The translations under genes and the position numbers were made by a program. This document shows positions 48,097 to 59,883 of a stretch of DNA of 64,000 nucleotides, piece after piece. The stretch is from positions 20,956,838 to 21,020,837 of the forward strand of contig NC_081547.1 of assembly GCF_901000735.1 (NCBI RefSeq). Reading direction: 5' to 3'. The notes beneath the pieces are model-generated. The model did no database searches. It saw nothing but the letters and a program-made list of their open reading frames with translations, and had not been told where the DNA came from. Source of the DNA: Corylus avellana (taxonomy: Eukaryota > Streptophyta > Magnoliopsida > Fagales > Betulaceae). Within the stretch, counting starts at the first letter, position 1; every line of letters begins with the position of its first letter.

Positions 48097-48372
48097 AGCA
48101 AATTTGGATCGGGATTCTTTGCAATTTTCTATTTGAAGGATAAAAAATTGTAGGAGATGGTGAGATGTCTTTAATGGAACTCACTTGCCTGAGCAAACAT
48201 TCAAGCTGCCCGAAGACATTTTTTCGGACAGGTGAGCTCCTACTCGAATAGGTGACCCCATCCACCATTGGAAATCTCTCACAACTCTTAAAAAAAAAAA
48301 ACAATTATAAGGGATTCCGTTCCATCCAACGCATACAACCAAACACTTTCCCATTTTGCTACTTTATAATTT

Positions 48373-48546
48373 GAGGAATGCTAGATTTACAAACAAATTT
48401 TACAGAAAAAATTTTACAAACTGATGTGGCACAACATAATTAAGTTTTTCAAAATTTGAATTTATCTTATATCCAATTATATTGTGTCACATTAGTTTGT
48501 AAAAGTTTTTCTTATGTAAAATTTATTTCTAAGCCTAGCATTCCTC
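48373..48546. mobile_element. MITE with 32-bp terminal inverted repeats
   Basis: The left end (GAGGAATGCTAGATTTAC) and the complement of the right end (GAGGAATGCTAGGCTTAG) match over about 32 bases with few differences; the core has GATGTGGCACAACATAATT and TTGTGTCACATTAG. The flanks TTATAATTT and TCATCATTT could be an aged 9-bp duplication. Probably Mutator-like, different family. Confidence 0.75.
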
Positions 48547-48920
48547 TCATCATTTAGCTAATTACCTTAAAAACTTATTTGGGCTTAGAGGGTGATCATG
48601 GATCTGAATACCAATCGGGCTCTTTAGACTCAACCCGTGGGTCGAGCATGCTTTGAGATAAAAATTAGGCCTAGGGCAATGATAAACTTTAGGCCCATTT
48701 CTTACTTTGATGATAACCACTAAAATCCAAGCTGCCCTTACCTATAAAAAAATGCGATCTCTATTATAACACACCTCCTATTAGGAGAATTAAAAGGAAA
48801 ATGCTAAAGTCACAATTATTTTGTCAAACAATAATTTTTATTTTGGTTATTTTTTATTTTGGCATTTTTTTTTTAAATAAAAACTATATTTTGCTTCAGA
48901 AACTTTTTCCTTATTTTTTA

Positions 48921-49186
48921 ATTTAAAAAATAACAAAATAAAAACTTAAAAAAGCTTATGAAGCAATAATTTTTATTTTGGTCCTTCTTTTATTTGGTAT
49001 TTTTTAAAAAATAAAAATTTTATTTTTCTTAATAATAATGACCATTTAAAAAAAAAAATTGTCATTTTTATGAATAAAAGTACAATTTTTATTTTTTTTT
49101 TTAAAAATACCAAATAAAAGAAGGACCAAAATAAAAATTATTGCTTCATAAACTTTTTTAATTTTTAATTTTGTTATTTTTTAAAT
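48921..49186. repeat. Foldback repeat with ~88-bp arms
   Basis: The left arm (48921-49008) contains AATTTTTATTTTGGTCCTTC, the right arm (49101-49186) its complement GAAGGACCAAAATAAAAATT. The loop is about 90 bases. No target duplication identified. Confidence 0.75.
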
Positions 49187-49950
49187 TAAAAAATAAGAGT
49201 AAAAAAATTGGCCCAAAGTTGGCCCCAAATTGAGACTGTATCATTCCTCGAATTAAAATGGCTACATTACACATACATTATACAAAATTAAGTTTTACGA
49301 AAAGGCATTTTTAAATGATAGTTTTCAAAAAGAATGTTTTTACAGTAAAATGTTCGAAGTTTTATTAGGAAAATGTTTTACAAAAATAAAGTCTTCATGC
49401 TTTTAATTAGGGCTCACATCATACACTTTTTATGAATAATATTTACTAACTGAGCTGTAAAATGTTAATTTACATATATTTAGCATGTTGATGCAAATGA
49501 CGAGTAATTAGAGTAATCAATAGATGAGAGCTTCGAAGGTGTTTCAATCGTACTATTTTGGCTTAGCTAGAGACATATCTTGATGTGTAATCATGACCAA
49601 TGTAGGTATTTAGTGAATAAGTTGTGGTCAATTAAAGTTGCAAGTGGAACAATTGATGTAATTATGTGACTACCAACGTATATGGTATGTTTTATGTTAT
49701 AGTGATTTGGTGAATATTGCCTATGAGACGTTATAATTGCATAAAAGATAACATTTATAGCTATTTTCCATAAAAAGATAAATGTTAAGGCCGACCTACA
49801 TTGTGTTGATTGTAATCCTAGTTGGTTCTTACTATTTGTAACTTTTGTAACCGGTATTGTTGTGGAAGCCACGATTGGCATCCTGGCTGAAATTGAAAAC
49901 ACTATTATTATTGATTACATTCACGTGGGCTTTCTTGCCTTTTGAGGAGT

Positions 49951-50062
49951 GTTTTTTTTTTGACATGTCCGCATAAGAGAAAGAAAATGGGAAAAGATGA
50001 TTCGAACTAATGACCTTCGTTTTATGAGATGTGGTTCAGCTGATTGAGTTACCTCTTAAAAA
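49951..50062 (-). mobile_element. tRNA-derived SINE with near-perfect target duplication
   Basis: Minus strand: GAGGTAACTCAATCAGC (A box), TTAGTTCGAATCATC (B box), GCGGACATGTC and a poly(A) tail. The flanks CTTTTGAGGAGT (49939-49950) and CTTTTGAAGAGT (50063-50074) differ by one base. Same family as 33933-34040. Confidence 0.88.
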
Positions 50063-50074
50063 CTTTTGAAGAGT

Positions 50075-51040
50075 TTAAGTTGTCTTTTATAGGCCTATAA
50101 TGCCCTGATAGTCGCATGCTAGTCTAGCATGAATGAATTCCGAGCTTGACTCTTTCATCTTTTAACAAACTCTAGCCCGAGTGATTGTCCATTTGGTTAC
50201 CGACATGAAAGAGCCCCACACAAGCAAAGAATGCGAAAAACATACAAGATACATATTATAGAGGACTAAAACACAAAGAAGACTCAAACATTTGATAATC
50301 ATCTTTCTTCTTTTAGTTCTAATCTTTTTTCTTTTTCCGCATCCTCTTTCTCTTTTTTTGCCAAAGAAATTTTTTTCGACATCTAAGTAAGTTTATATTA
50401 TTTTCTCTCCAACTTGTGCACAAACTCTTATCAACTTATAAGAATAATAAGTTATATCAGTTTCATCGGATAAAATAATTTACCAAGGAAAAAATATAAC
50501 ATTATTTTATTAATTTGGCCCACAAAAGAAAATTTTGGTCCGGCCAATAGGCATATATAACGTTTTCATCCAGAATAACGGTCATATTTTAGTATTTAGC
50601 AAGTGCTTGCAATGAGTTGTAGTTTGAAGATAAAATTTCAATTGGGATGATGATGATGATGGCTTTGGAGACGAAGAACTCAACTTGTTGTCCATTCATC
50701 TGTTATTACCAGAAATCTAATGAAACTTTCAAGTCTTTACCGAGAATATCAAAATTAACAACTTAAGTAAAAACATAAAATGTCTTGAATTTGTTGCATT
50801 TGTGAGTTAGATGATTGGTTGTATCAAACGCCTAAATAGGGAAATACATCGTGGGCATCCGTTGTCAAGTGACTTTTTTTTTTTGGGTCCCGCAAACACT
50901 AAAACAGAAAGTGACCATATCCATATCCATGTATCATGTATGGTAGATTCACTGATTCAGACTTTTTGGGGTTGATGTGTCGAAATCATTGCAACCTAAA
51001 AAGAACCACTTGACAATGGAAAACCGTAGGGGAGCGAAAC
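50075..51040. other. Intergenic, upstream region of the DUF4050 gene
   Basis: No coding region seen. The part nearest 51040 should include the promoter. No clear TATA box was identified. Confidence 0.4.
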
Positions 51041-51164
51041 CCCCCCTTCTATTGCACATATAATTCTGCCCATCTTCTTCTTTATTCTTTTTGCCAATAA
51101 TTGCCAGAGAAGAAGAGGAAGCAGAGGCCATCCTTCGGACTGGGCTTTGGGTTCCAGGAAAGAG

Positions 51165-51180
51165 AGAGAGAGAGAGAGTG
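51165..51180. repeat. (GA)n microsatellite in the leader of the DUF4050 gene
   Basis: Short GA repeat (about 8 units) in the presumed 5' UTR. Confidence 0.8.
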
Positions 51181-51425
51181 AGTGCTCCATTTCTCAATCT
51201 TACAGTTCGCTTTCTTTTCATTGATTAATGAAAAAAATTCCTTTTTTTTTTTTTTAATTATTTTTTATTTTTACTTTTACAATTTTATTTTAATTTTTCT
51301 CTGATACCCGTTTTTCTTTTGGCATCCAGGAGGGCTCTCTGATGTTTCTTTCCTGGAATCGGTCTCCCATTGAAAATTTCTAAGCAGATCTGATAAGGCT
51401 TTTGTGGGTCTTTCTTATATTGCAT

Positions 51426-54400
51426 ATGGGGTACGTTTTTTCTGATTCCCAATTGAGGTTTGGAATTCTCTGGGGGATTTTGTGGTTGAATGAGTTTTCG
51501 AGCTTGTAACTTTCGTGGGTTTTTGTTCTTCTTATTGTTTTGTGCTTGAATTGGAATCTCTTGTGGTTTTAGTTATTTGGTTGCGGAGAAAACCAGGGAA
51601 AAGAAAAGAGTTGTGATTTTGAATAAAGGCAATGAATGGACATTGCAGACTTATATATCCTGGAGTGTGGTTCATTAAGAAATTGACAAACTCAATTTAG
51701 CTCAGTAATATGATCTTATTGAAAAGAAATTGAAAACTTCAATTGAACTAGATGAGACACCTTGGTGACCCTCCGTTGATTAGGGTTTCAAAAAAAAAAC
51801 CAAGCAGTTAAAGTTAGTACTTACTGTCAAAAAGAAATAAGGGAAGAAAGTTTTAACATTTTCTTGGCAATCGAGAGGGAAAATAGAAGCCTTTTGTTAT
51901 TGCTCATGATACGATTTTTATTTTTTATCTCCATTATTGCTTTTTTTCAGTTCGGTTATATCACTTGTTTTTGGAGTTGGTATAAATTTTCTGGTAATGT
52001 CATGCACATTTTTGCATGTAAAGTGCAAAGAGATAGCATATAAAGCCTTGGATTTGTAGATTGAAATGAGGAGGGTGTGATGCATAATTAATGTTTTCAC
52101 TGCATCCCGCATACAATACCATCCTTGTTTCCCAGTGGCTTCAAATATATACGTGCAGTTGAAGCGACTTTACAAATTTATCATAAGTATCCAATTACCT
52201 TTTGATTGTTGATAGGTGAAAAGAAAGCACTTTATAGTGAGTGACACCTACCTAAAATCTTTGAATAATGACAAGTTAGGACTATTGAGTATTTTGGGCC
52301 ATCAAGTCTTTTTATTGTGCTATTTTACATAATTTCTGAGTAGAATTTGTAATATTGTTTAAATTAGAATGTCCAGAATGATCCAAGTTCACCCCTTTGG
52401 AATTTTGGTCTTAGACAATTTCTTTGGTTAGGGTAATCTAATTGTAGGTCTGTACCATAGTCATGTTCCCATGGCCTCCGAGAGCTCCTAAGGACCATGA
52501 TTGCAAAATACGGAGGTGCCGCTACTTTGCTATTAAGTCTCCTTCGTGCATTTTCTATTATAGCTGCTTGCTACACCTGCCTTAGGCTTAGTCTGGTGCA
52601 CAGATGATCTGGCGCAATGGCCTGAATTACTGTTATTGAAGGTTATATAACTTTCACTAAAGAAAGTTTTCGAAAGGATGTTCAAATTGTGAATGCTAAA
52701 CTGTCGTCAGTTTCAAATTTTCAATTGTTTTCAGTCTAATGTTTAGCATGCATATTCACGTTGGTGTTTTATCAAGCTTTGAGGCTTTGTTAGGCTAAAT
52801 CTTTAGCGTGCGAATGGTCACATGCAAAATATCCCACATATCAATAGCTCAAGTTCAAACTGAGAACTGAGCCACAGTATATATAGCTTTAAAATATTTG
52901 TAGAGAAGGTCAAATTATTTTGAATATAGTCAGAGATCAGTATTTTCCTACTAAAATTGTAGGATAGCACCCTATAGTTTGCCCTATAGATCAAAATGAA
53001 TGAGTGTAAGAACAAAGGTCCCGGTTTCTTGTCATTACTTGGGAGTTGGCCATAATGTATGAAGCATTACTTTATGATTATTGATATCCTATGAGTTCTA
53101 GGTCTATACTAATAATGATTCTTTGAGCTTCTCTCTGCCCTATTTTCCCATACAGTTGTTGGGGGTACTGCCCTTTCAGCAAAATTGCATGCTTGATTCT
53201 TAGTTGGCTATTTTTTTGTCTTCTTTGTCTGTTGATTTTTCTGTATGCAACTCTCCTTAGATTCCACACGAGAACATTCTGATACTTGTAAAATGATATT
53301 TCCTTTACGAGTTGAGTGAGAGGAATAGAGAGCAGGTTCTGTGTGGACAAATTATCTAGGTATCGGGTTGGAGTCTGTGAGTTTGTGGTGGCTGCTATTT
53401 GTCAGCCATATGATTATATGTGATTTGTAACAGAACCAAAAATGGATTTGTAACAGAGCAGTGGTTGTCTTGGATGCTATAACAAGCCCACAGTAACTAC
53501 CTCAGTGGATGCTCCGTCAAAAGGATTAACGATTCAAGGTCGGACAGTTAGGAAACCTAGCATATCAGAGGATTTCTGGACCACCAGCATGTGTGATATG
53601 GACAACAGTGCAGTTCAGTCACAGGGAAGCATCTCATCAATCAGTACAACCAACCAAATTCTAGATCCTCATGGCATTGCTGGGAGTGCTAACGCCCCTT
53701 CTGAATTTGTAAATCATGGTACATTTTCATTTCTCCTTGGACATTCAGTAGCTTGATAGGAGTGTCATATCCGTACATCTGATGCAGCTGTGGGTCTTGA
53801 ATATTTTTTTTTTGGGGGGTTAGTAAATTTATGCCTCAGTAGGAACCGCAATTAACATTTCGAAGGGTGGTGTCACCGAGTTAACACACTACCCCTCTTA
53901 ATTTTTCTGTTTTTCCTACTTGATCTTCTTTCCAGCCTGATGTAAGGTGTCTTTAGTCCTTTGCATATGCTTTATGGTTGAAGTGGGTGATTTATATGAT
54001 GTTTAGGCAGTATTGCCTGTTGGTCTTCCATTTATCTCATGTTCATTTTGTGTTTCTGTTTCCCTATGTTAACTCATACTTTTCTATCTTAAATGCGGTA
54101 CAGGTCTTCTTCTCTGGAATCAGACTAGGCAGCGTTGGGTAGGAAATAAAAGGTCTGAGAACCGGGCCCAACAGACACGAGAACCCAAATTAAAGTGAGT
54201 GGCTCTCTAATTTTTCTGAATTTATCAAATTAAATAGGGCCTCCTGTTTGAAGATCTGAGAGCAGAAACCTTCAACCTATAAATTAGTTTCGCGCGTTGA
54301 CCTGTTTATCATCAATTATCACAATCTTGATTAGCAATGACTTTATTTCACACCTTAATGCCCACATAAACACACCCCNNNNNNNNNNNNNNNNNNNNNN

Positions 54401-55674
54401 NNNNNNNNNNNNNNNNNNNNNNNNNNNNNNNNNNNNNNNNNNNNNNNNNNNNNNNNNNNNNNNNNNNNNNNNNNNNNNCACCCAAACCCAAAAAAAAAGA
54501 AAGAAAGAATACTTGATTATCAGTAATGTAACATCCATGTGAGTTTGTTCTTGCTTTGACCTCTTTTTCTGTACAGAATTAATGAGAATCCAAAAAATGG
54601 ATAGTAAGATTGTTTTCAATTAATTTTAGAAAGGAGGTTGATTTTTATTTAATTTTATTATTTCCCTTGACAGCTCATTGAAATGGATTTATTTCAGATT
54701 TCTTCTAGTTTGGACCAACCTCTTTTTTTGTTATCATAGAATCTGAGTCTTAGTATAACAAGAATAAAGAGAAACAAACATCCTTTCAAGAAACCCCAAG
54801 AGTAGCATTATTGGTGGAATATTGCTAAGAGGACTAGAGTCCTCCTAAATATGATGTAGCTTTTAAAATCACTATTGAAATTGAGATAATCATTATTAAA
54901 GTTTGATCTATTGATGATTTTAATACTCGCATCGCATTTGAGAAGACACAAAGAGGACTCTAGTCCTTTTAGCATTACTCTTATTGGTGAGGAGTTACTT
55001 TTCCTGAAGTAGAGGTCATTGGTTCAAATTCTTTCATTCTCATCTCATTAGGGCTAAACTCACTCACCCAAAAAGGAAAAGAACAAAACAAAAAGAGATA
55101 TTGTCATAAATTTTGTGAATGATTTCTTTCCCTTTATCGTATTTAATGCATCTAATTCTTTGTATTATATGACCCTCAAAAGATGATTAGTGCTTCAAAA
55201 CCAAAAAGACAACATTCAAAATTTAGTGTTACACTTTACGTGCAATCTGCGCGTCTGACAGTCATGAATGATGAGTGTTGTCGAACATCCAAATTGTTTA
55301 GGCTTTCTATATAAGAGTAGCAATGAGTGAAGGATGTAGGGATGTAGGAAAACTGCTTCTGGAATATGAACCGTTTTTGTTTGTAAAGTAGTTGTTGAGT
55401 ATTCATGAATTCGTTTCTCGTATCTTGTCAGCACTCATTGTCTATGCATTGGTAAAAAATTCTGGCTTTGCAGTTGGAATGCATCATATGAAAGTTTGCT
55501 TGGGAGCAACAAGCCATTCCCTCAGGCAATCCCACTTACTGTAAGTGTCTGTCTGCCCTCAGAAGCTGGTCTAATCCAGATAGTGTGCTTTACGTAATTG
55601 TTTGTTGATCTTGAACACAGGAAATGGTAGATTTCCTTGTGGACATCTGGGAGCAGGAGGGGTTGTATGATTGA
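51426..55674 (+). CDS. DUF4050 (gag1At-like) plant protein
   Basis: Function unknown. Five coding exons reconstructed: 51426-51430 (ATGGG), 53462-53718, 54104-54194, 55474-55540 and 55621-55674; introns all GT/AG and the join is in frame, giving 157 aa. The N-terminus reads MGGCLGCYNKPT; Gly2 and nearby Cys residues suggest myristoylation and palmitoylation and hence membrane attachment (inference). Next comes a conserved GLTIQGRTVRKPSISEDFW block, a Ser-rich segment, then the DUF4050 core: FVNHGLLLWNQTRQRWVGNK, WNASYESLLGSNKPFP and the C-terminal EMVDFLVDIWEQEGLYD. The start was chosen because a TAA in frame lies just before exon 2 and only the ATGGG exon gives an in-frame Met. The 5' UTR is in the CT/GA-rich stretch before 51426. 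Intron 3 holds a gap and a MITE. The family is unrelated to retroviral gag despite the name. Confidence 0.88.
54379..54478. other. Assembly gap (100 N)
   Basis: Lies in intron 3 of the DUF4050 gene; the flanking sequences (CACACCCC and CACCCAAACCC) are low-complexity. Confidence 0.99.
54827..54980. mobile_element. Mutator-like MITE in intron 3 of the DUF4050 gene
   Basis: 154 bp. The end GAATATTGCTAAGAGGAC and the complement of the other end GAGTAATGCTAAAAGGAC are inverted repeats. TTATTGGTG is repeated at 54818-54826 and 54981-54989 (9 bp). The core GATGTAGCTTTTAAAATCAC matches the MITE cut by the SINE at 33933. Confidence 0.85.
54990..55085 (+). mobile_element. Possible degenerate SINE
   Basis: GAGGAGTTACTTTTCC and GAGGTCATTGGTTCAAATTC resemble the A and B box regions of the tRNA-like SINEs in this window. 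No target duplication confirmed. Confidence 0.35.
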
Positions 55675-56049
55675 TTGAGCAGCTGCAATATGAGATGCTT
55701 AGAAGAAGGTTGTTAAGATATCAAAACCCATTTTAGCTGTTGTAGGCATTCCATAGCAAGAGGGTGGGTTGAGCAAACCGCGGCTTGTAATCATCTGTAG
55801 CATTATCTGTCGCATGCCAATGCTTTGGGATTTTCATTATTCAGGCCTTTTTAAGACTTGCCTGTATATTACATTTAAAATTGAATTATGGCACCGGCTG
55901 CCTGTATCATTCGTGGCGGCCAGTTTTGCAAAATTTATTTGACCATTTTTCTACACTGCCTCCATTCCCATCACTCCTTAGCAGCTTAAAGCCAAGGGTT
56001 GTGGTAAATTGGTTAGCTAACTTTTTTTACTTGCAGCTGAATAGGTTTA
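55675..56049. other. 3' UTR and flank of the DUF4050 gene
   Basis: No gene; the transcript end probably lies within the first 200 bases. Confidence 0.4.
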
Positions 56050-56145
56050 TTTATTTATTTTTATTTTTATTTTTATACATGTGTGGAGATTCGAACTAGT
56101 GACATTCGCTTTATGAGTCGATCGAGTTACTCTTTGAGGACAACT
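56050..56145 (-). mobile_element. tRNA-derived SINE, degenerate
   Basis: Minus strand: AGAGTAACTCGATCGACTC (A box), CACTAGTTCGAATCTCC (B box), ACACATGTATAAAAATA tail. Clear member of the family at 33933-34040. Confidence 0.7.
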
Positions 56146-56382
56146 TCATACTAGTTACAATACATTTATTGCTATAGTGAATAGCATCAGCACACTAGAG
56201 GTATTAAATATTCACTTCAAATGGTAATTTTTTTTTTTTGTTTCCTTCTCTTGATTAATTGTTGGCAAGAATATAATAGAAACAAAAAAGAAAAATAATA
56301 TTTAAAAGCAAGTATATATATATATAAAAGATAGAAAATCGTACTCTTTTCATAGTTATTTTAGCTACCGAAACTGCACTTA

Positions 56383-57123
56383 GAGCATCTCCAACAACAC
56401 TAGCTTAAATAGCTAGTCAAAAAGTGCAAATTTTTATTTTTGTTATTACTTTTTTCTTATACATATTTTAACAGATTATCTATTCTGGTCTATTTTATTT
56501 AAATAGTATTTATTTATTTATATTTTTATTGTTTTGTTCCCCTTTCTTTCTCTCTAGTCCTCAGTCTCTCTCTCCCTCTCACCGAAAGCTACCGGCCCTA
56601 ATTCGACCTCCTCTTTCATCTTCACTCTTTAGCTCCTCATACACTTTATCTCAAGCAAATCAAAAGAGAAAAGGTAAGGATCAGTTGTAGCTCTTTCTCA
56701 TTCACAGTGGTAATAGTTTGAGAGTGCGGAGAGATCAAACCCATCACTCAGTAGTAGAAGAAGACAAAGGAGAGAGATAGAGAGAAGGGCGGCAGGGAGG
56801 GAAGAACAAAAAGAATGGCGAGAAGAAAGAGAAAAAAGATGAGGATAAAGAAATCATTTGTGTGAAAGAGAAGAAATAAATGTTGCTGGCCTGAGAAATG
56901 TGTTACAAACGAAGAAGGAATGGTTTTGAGTGAAAAGGAGGAGAATACCAACAAAAAATCAATAGTTAAAAATAATATTTTATTCATCTAGTGTGCTACA
57001 ATGAATAGCACCAAATTGCTATTTACTGTAGCAATTAAGGTATTCTAGGTAATGTGAAGCTATTTTGTTGAGCTAAAAAAAGAGCAAAAATAGCTAAATA
57101 TAGTTAAGTTGTTGGAGTTGCTC
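56383..57123. mobile_element. PIF/Harbinger (Tourist-like) MITE, TTA target duplication
   Basis: 741 bp; ends GAGCATCTCCAACAAC and (complement) GAGCAACTCCAACAACT; TTA at 56380-56382 and 57124-57126. The inside has a CT-rich segment with exon-like sequence (CACCGAAAGCTACCGGCCC) ending at AAAAG|GTAAGG near 56675, followed by a GA-rich part. The interior may be a captured gene fragment (inference). Confidence 0.85.
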
Positions 57124-57126
57124 TTA

Positions 57127-58192
57127 CCTTTACTATTAATATAATACCAACAAATTATTGGAAATCCTAAATCCCACAAAAGCTAGGTTATCTGTATATT
57201 TGATGAGCACATAACAAAGTGTTAAAATGTAGGGAAATTTTACTTACNNNNNNNNNNNNNNNNNNNNNNNNNNNNNNNNNNNNNNNNNNNNNNNNNNNNN
57301 NNNNNNNNNNNNNNNNNNNNNNNNNNNNNNNNNNNNNNNNNNNNNNNTAATGCCACCTACTATTCCACCACCATGTGAGCAAATAGTTTCAATTGTCCTC
57401 TCCTACAATTTTTATAAATTTATATTTATAAAAATAACACAAAGAAAAGAAAGTATCTAATTTTTTTTTTTTTATAAATTTATAAAAAAATATATATATA
57501 TATAATATTATCAAATCAGAAATTGAAAAGTCAGAACAACATTAATTAGTTTTACTTTTTTCCTGTCTGTAGCATAACATCATAAATTCACCTGTTTATC
57601 CATGTCCGTATTTCTCATCAATCTTTCAATATAAATTGTACCATTGTGCAAATCCACCACGTCTCTTCCTGTCGGGAGTAGCTCAGCTCTAATTAATTTC
57701 TTTCCATTTTCTCCTCTCATAAATTGCTTAAAAAGAGTAAAGTCACCTGACATACCAACCTCACAAGATGATTCCAACTCGAGATGGTGCATGTGCTGCG
57801 TGCATTGACCATTTTATTGAAAATAACCTAAATTTAAATAAAAGTCTGCCGTCCACCTTTTTCCTGTTTCACAATCAAAGGGTGCTGCTGCATATATTTT
57901 GGGAAATCCTATGTATTTATTATTTTTTAGTAAGGATTAGTTTTTTATTTTTTTTAAATAATATTTACTTAGATAAGAAGAACCAATAATATAACACAAC
58001 CTCCTTCGTGACTTGATCTTTTATTCGCCTAGTTTCCCAACATGTGCAATTAGGCTAATATTAAAATATTTTTTTTGTTTAAAAGTTAATTGTAATTATA
58101 TTGGTATTCATTAACCGACCTTATAAATATGAATTTTTATATTGTAAATAATCAAGTTAAGAAGAGCACATTATAATTATAATTATAGAAAC
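57127..58192. other. Intergenic with one gap, nothing recognised
   Basis: 57248-57347 is an N run. The 57580-57792 minus-strand open frame (70 codons) has no recognisable family, and I do not call it a gene. AT-rich otherwise. Confidence 0.4.
57248..57347. other. Assembly gap (100 N)
   Basis: Run of N. Confidence 0.99.
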
Positions 58193-58799
58193 TATTGATG
58201 ACAATTTTTTAAGATGTGACTTCACAATTTTTGATGAGTGGCACGATGTTCGAAGAGTGCAGAAGATAGCTCTAATACTTAAGTCAGTAATTAGTTTTGA
58301 GAGAAAAAGAATAATAAGCAATGAGAGCTTGTGAGAAAATTTAGATTACCAAATAATGAATTGGAGCTTCTCTTTTATAGGCATCAAATAGCAACTGTCT
58401 CTTCGAAATAGTCGGTCCCATGTTCCCGAGGATCCACGTGTGTCATGTTGGCGAAGTGGATTGTGACTTGTGAGTTACTCCACGATCATGAGATCGTGGA
58501 GTGTGTTAATGGGTGGCTTCGCCATGCTTGATGTTGGACGTGGGTGCCCGAGTAATCCTTGAGTGCACGTATCTTGATTGGACGCTGACATCTGTGTCGC
58601 GTTCTGACGAACGTGGGCGCTGGATGAATCCCACGTTCATTGTTTAACGTGGGTCTTCTTCAATAGCTAAATGACAATTGTACCTTCGATAAAAGATCGT
58701 TGTACTCTAGGTGGGCTGACCATGCATCGGGCTGGACCAATTAAGTTTCAATCTGGGCCTGTCTTAATGGGCTTGTATAGACCGATCCATAACCCAACA
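58193..58799 (-). mobile_element. Solo LTR, same family as the Gypsy LTR at 4096
   Basis: On the minus strand: begins TGTTGGGTTATGGATC, ends AATTGTCATCAATA. It shares with the 4096 LTR the central ATCATGATCGTGGA-like block and the TATA region (CCTATAAAAGAGAAGCTCC). The flanks GAAAC (58188-58192) and AAAAC (58800-58804) are near-identical and fit a target duplication with one mutation. No internal region adjoins it. Length 607 against 678 in the other copy. Confidence 0.85.
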
Positions 58800-58804
58800 A
58801 AAAC

Positions 58805-59065
58805 CATACAATATTCACGATGTAAACATAGAATTTTAATACCAAATTACTCATAGTTTTTTTTTTTTTTCTCTCTTCCATTAAAATTCCCAAATTTTAT
58901 GTTTTATATAAATTTGTAAAATGCTAAATAATACATTTGGTGGAGATAAATATAATTAATAAATGTTCCTGACATTTGGGAAGAGAAAACGGTGAGTTGC
59001 ACAAAGGTCCTTAGCGTGCCAAAAGAGAAGCATCCACGCGTACACGAATTTTGAAGACAACATTG
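58805..59065. other. Short intergenic, nothing recognised
   Basis: AT-rich with a T run near 58860-58870; no coding region. Confidence 0.4.
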
Positions 59066-59371
59066 GCCACGACGGTGACACACCAACGGGCACGATCTCG
59101 CAGTAGCCATGTAGGGTCATCCAATCGCACGGGTGAAAACGAGTGCGCGTTTCTGAATCCTGACCATGGTTTAAAAAGTGTGCAAGATTGGACATAGCGG
59201 CTTTTACAATATAAATATAAATATATATAAATATATATTGTATAACTGTTTAGATCATAAGTATGACGTCAAGCTGCAACCGACTCGTGTCAGACTGTGT
59301 CACTCACTTTGGTCACTGCCCACCCATTTTTGCTTGTCAGTAAAGTTTCTCCCTACTCTTTTTTTTCAATC
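59066..59371 (+). repeat. Left arm of an inverted duplication around the heat-shock gene
   Basis: Reverse complement of 63701-64000, with few differences (for example ATAAATATAAATA against a shorter repeat in the other arm). It ends exactly at the N gap (59372). The other arm reaches the end of the window, so the true arm length is unknown. Confidence 0.95.
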
Positions 59372-59471
59372 NNNNNNNNNNNNNNNNNNNNNNNNNNNNN
59401 NNNNNNNNNNNNNNNNNNNNNNNNNNNNNNNNNNNNNNNNNNNNNNNNNNNNNNNNNNNNNNNNNNNNNNN
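59372..59471. other. Assembly gap (100 N)
   Basis: Adjacent to the inverted-duplication arm; any open frame crossing it is artificial. Confidence 0.99.
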
Positions 59472-59883
59472 AAATCCCAACAAAATTTTCAAAATACTTT
59501 CATTTTCCCTTTTTTTTTAATAGAAAAATATTTAAATTTTTTTGCAAAGATTGAGGAACGGCCAAATGGGTATTTTTACAAATATTGTTAAATTCGGACT
59601 AACCCTTAATCTTTGTAAGAAATTTTTTTTCTCTAAAATAAATTAAAGTATTTTAGGAAAAGTTAACCAAAAAAAAAAAATCGCAAACAATTAAAAGATG
59701 AATTCGAGAAATTGAACTTTAAATAAGACATAGTAAAAATAATGACAATTAAGGGGGTTGAGTAATATAAAAAACGTGGCATCCGATGCATTTTGCTCTG
59801 GAAAACTCTTTCCAGTGATAGTATAGTAAGCTTTAGAAGGACCAAGAACACACTTCTTTTCCGACGTGTCATCAACCCCTCTC

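Noticed and set aside
57580..57792. 70-codon minus-strand open frame
   Set aside because: No recognised family, no splice or promoter context, low-complexity surroundings.
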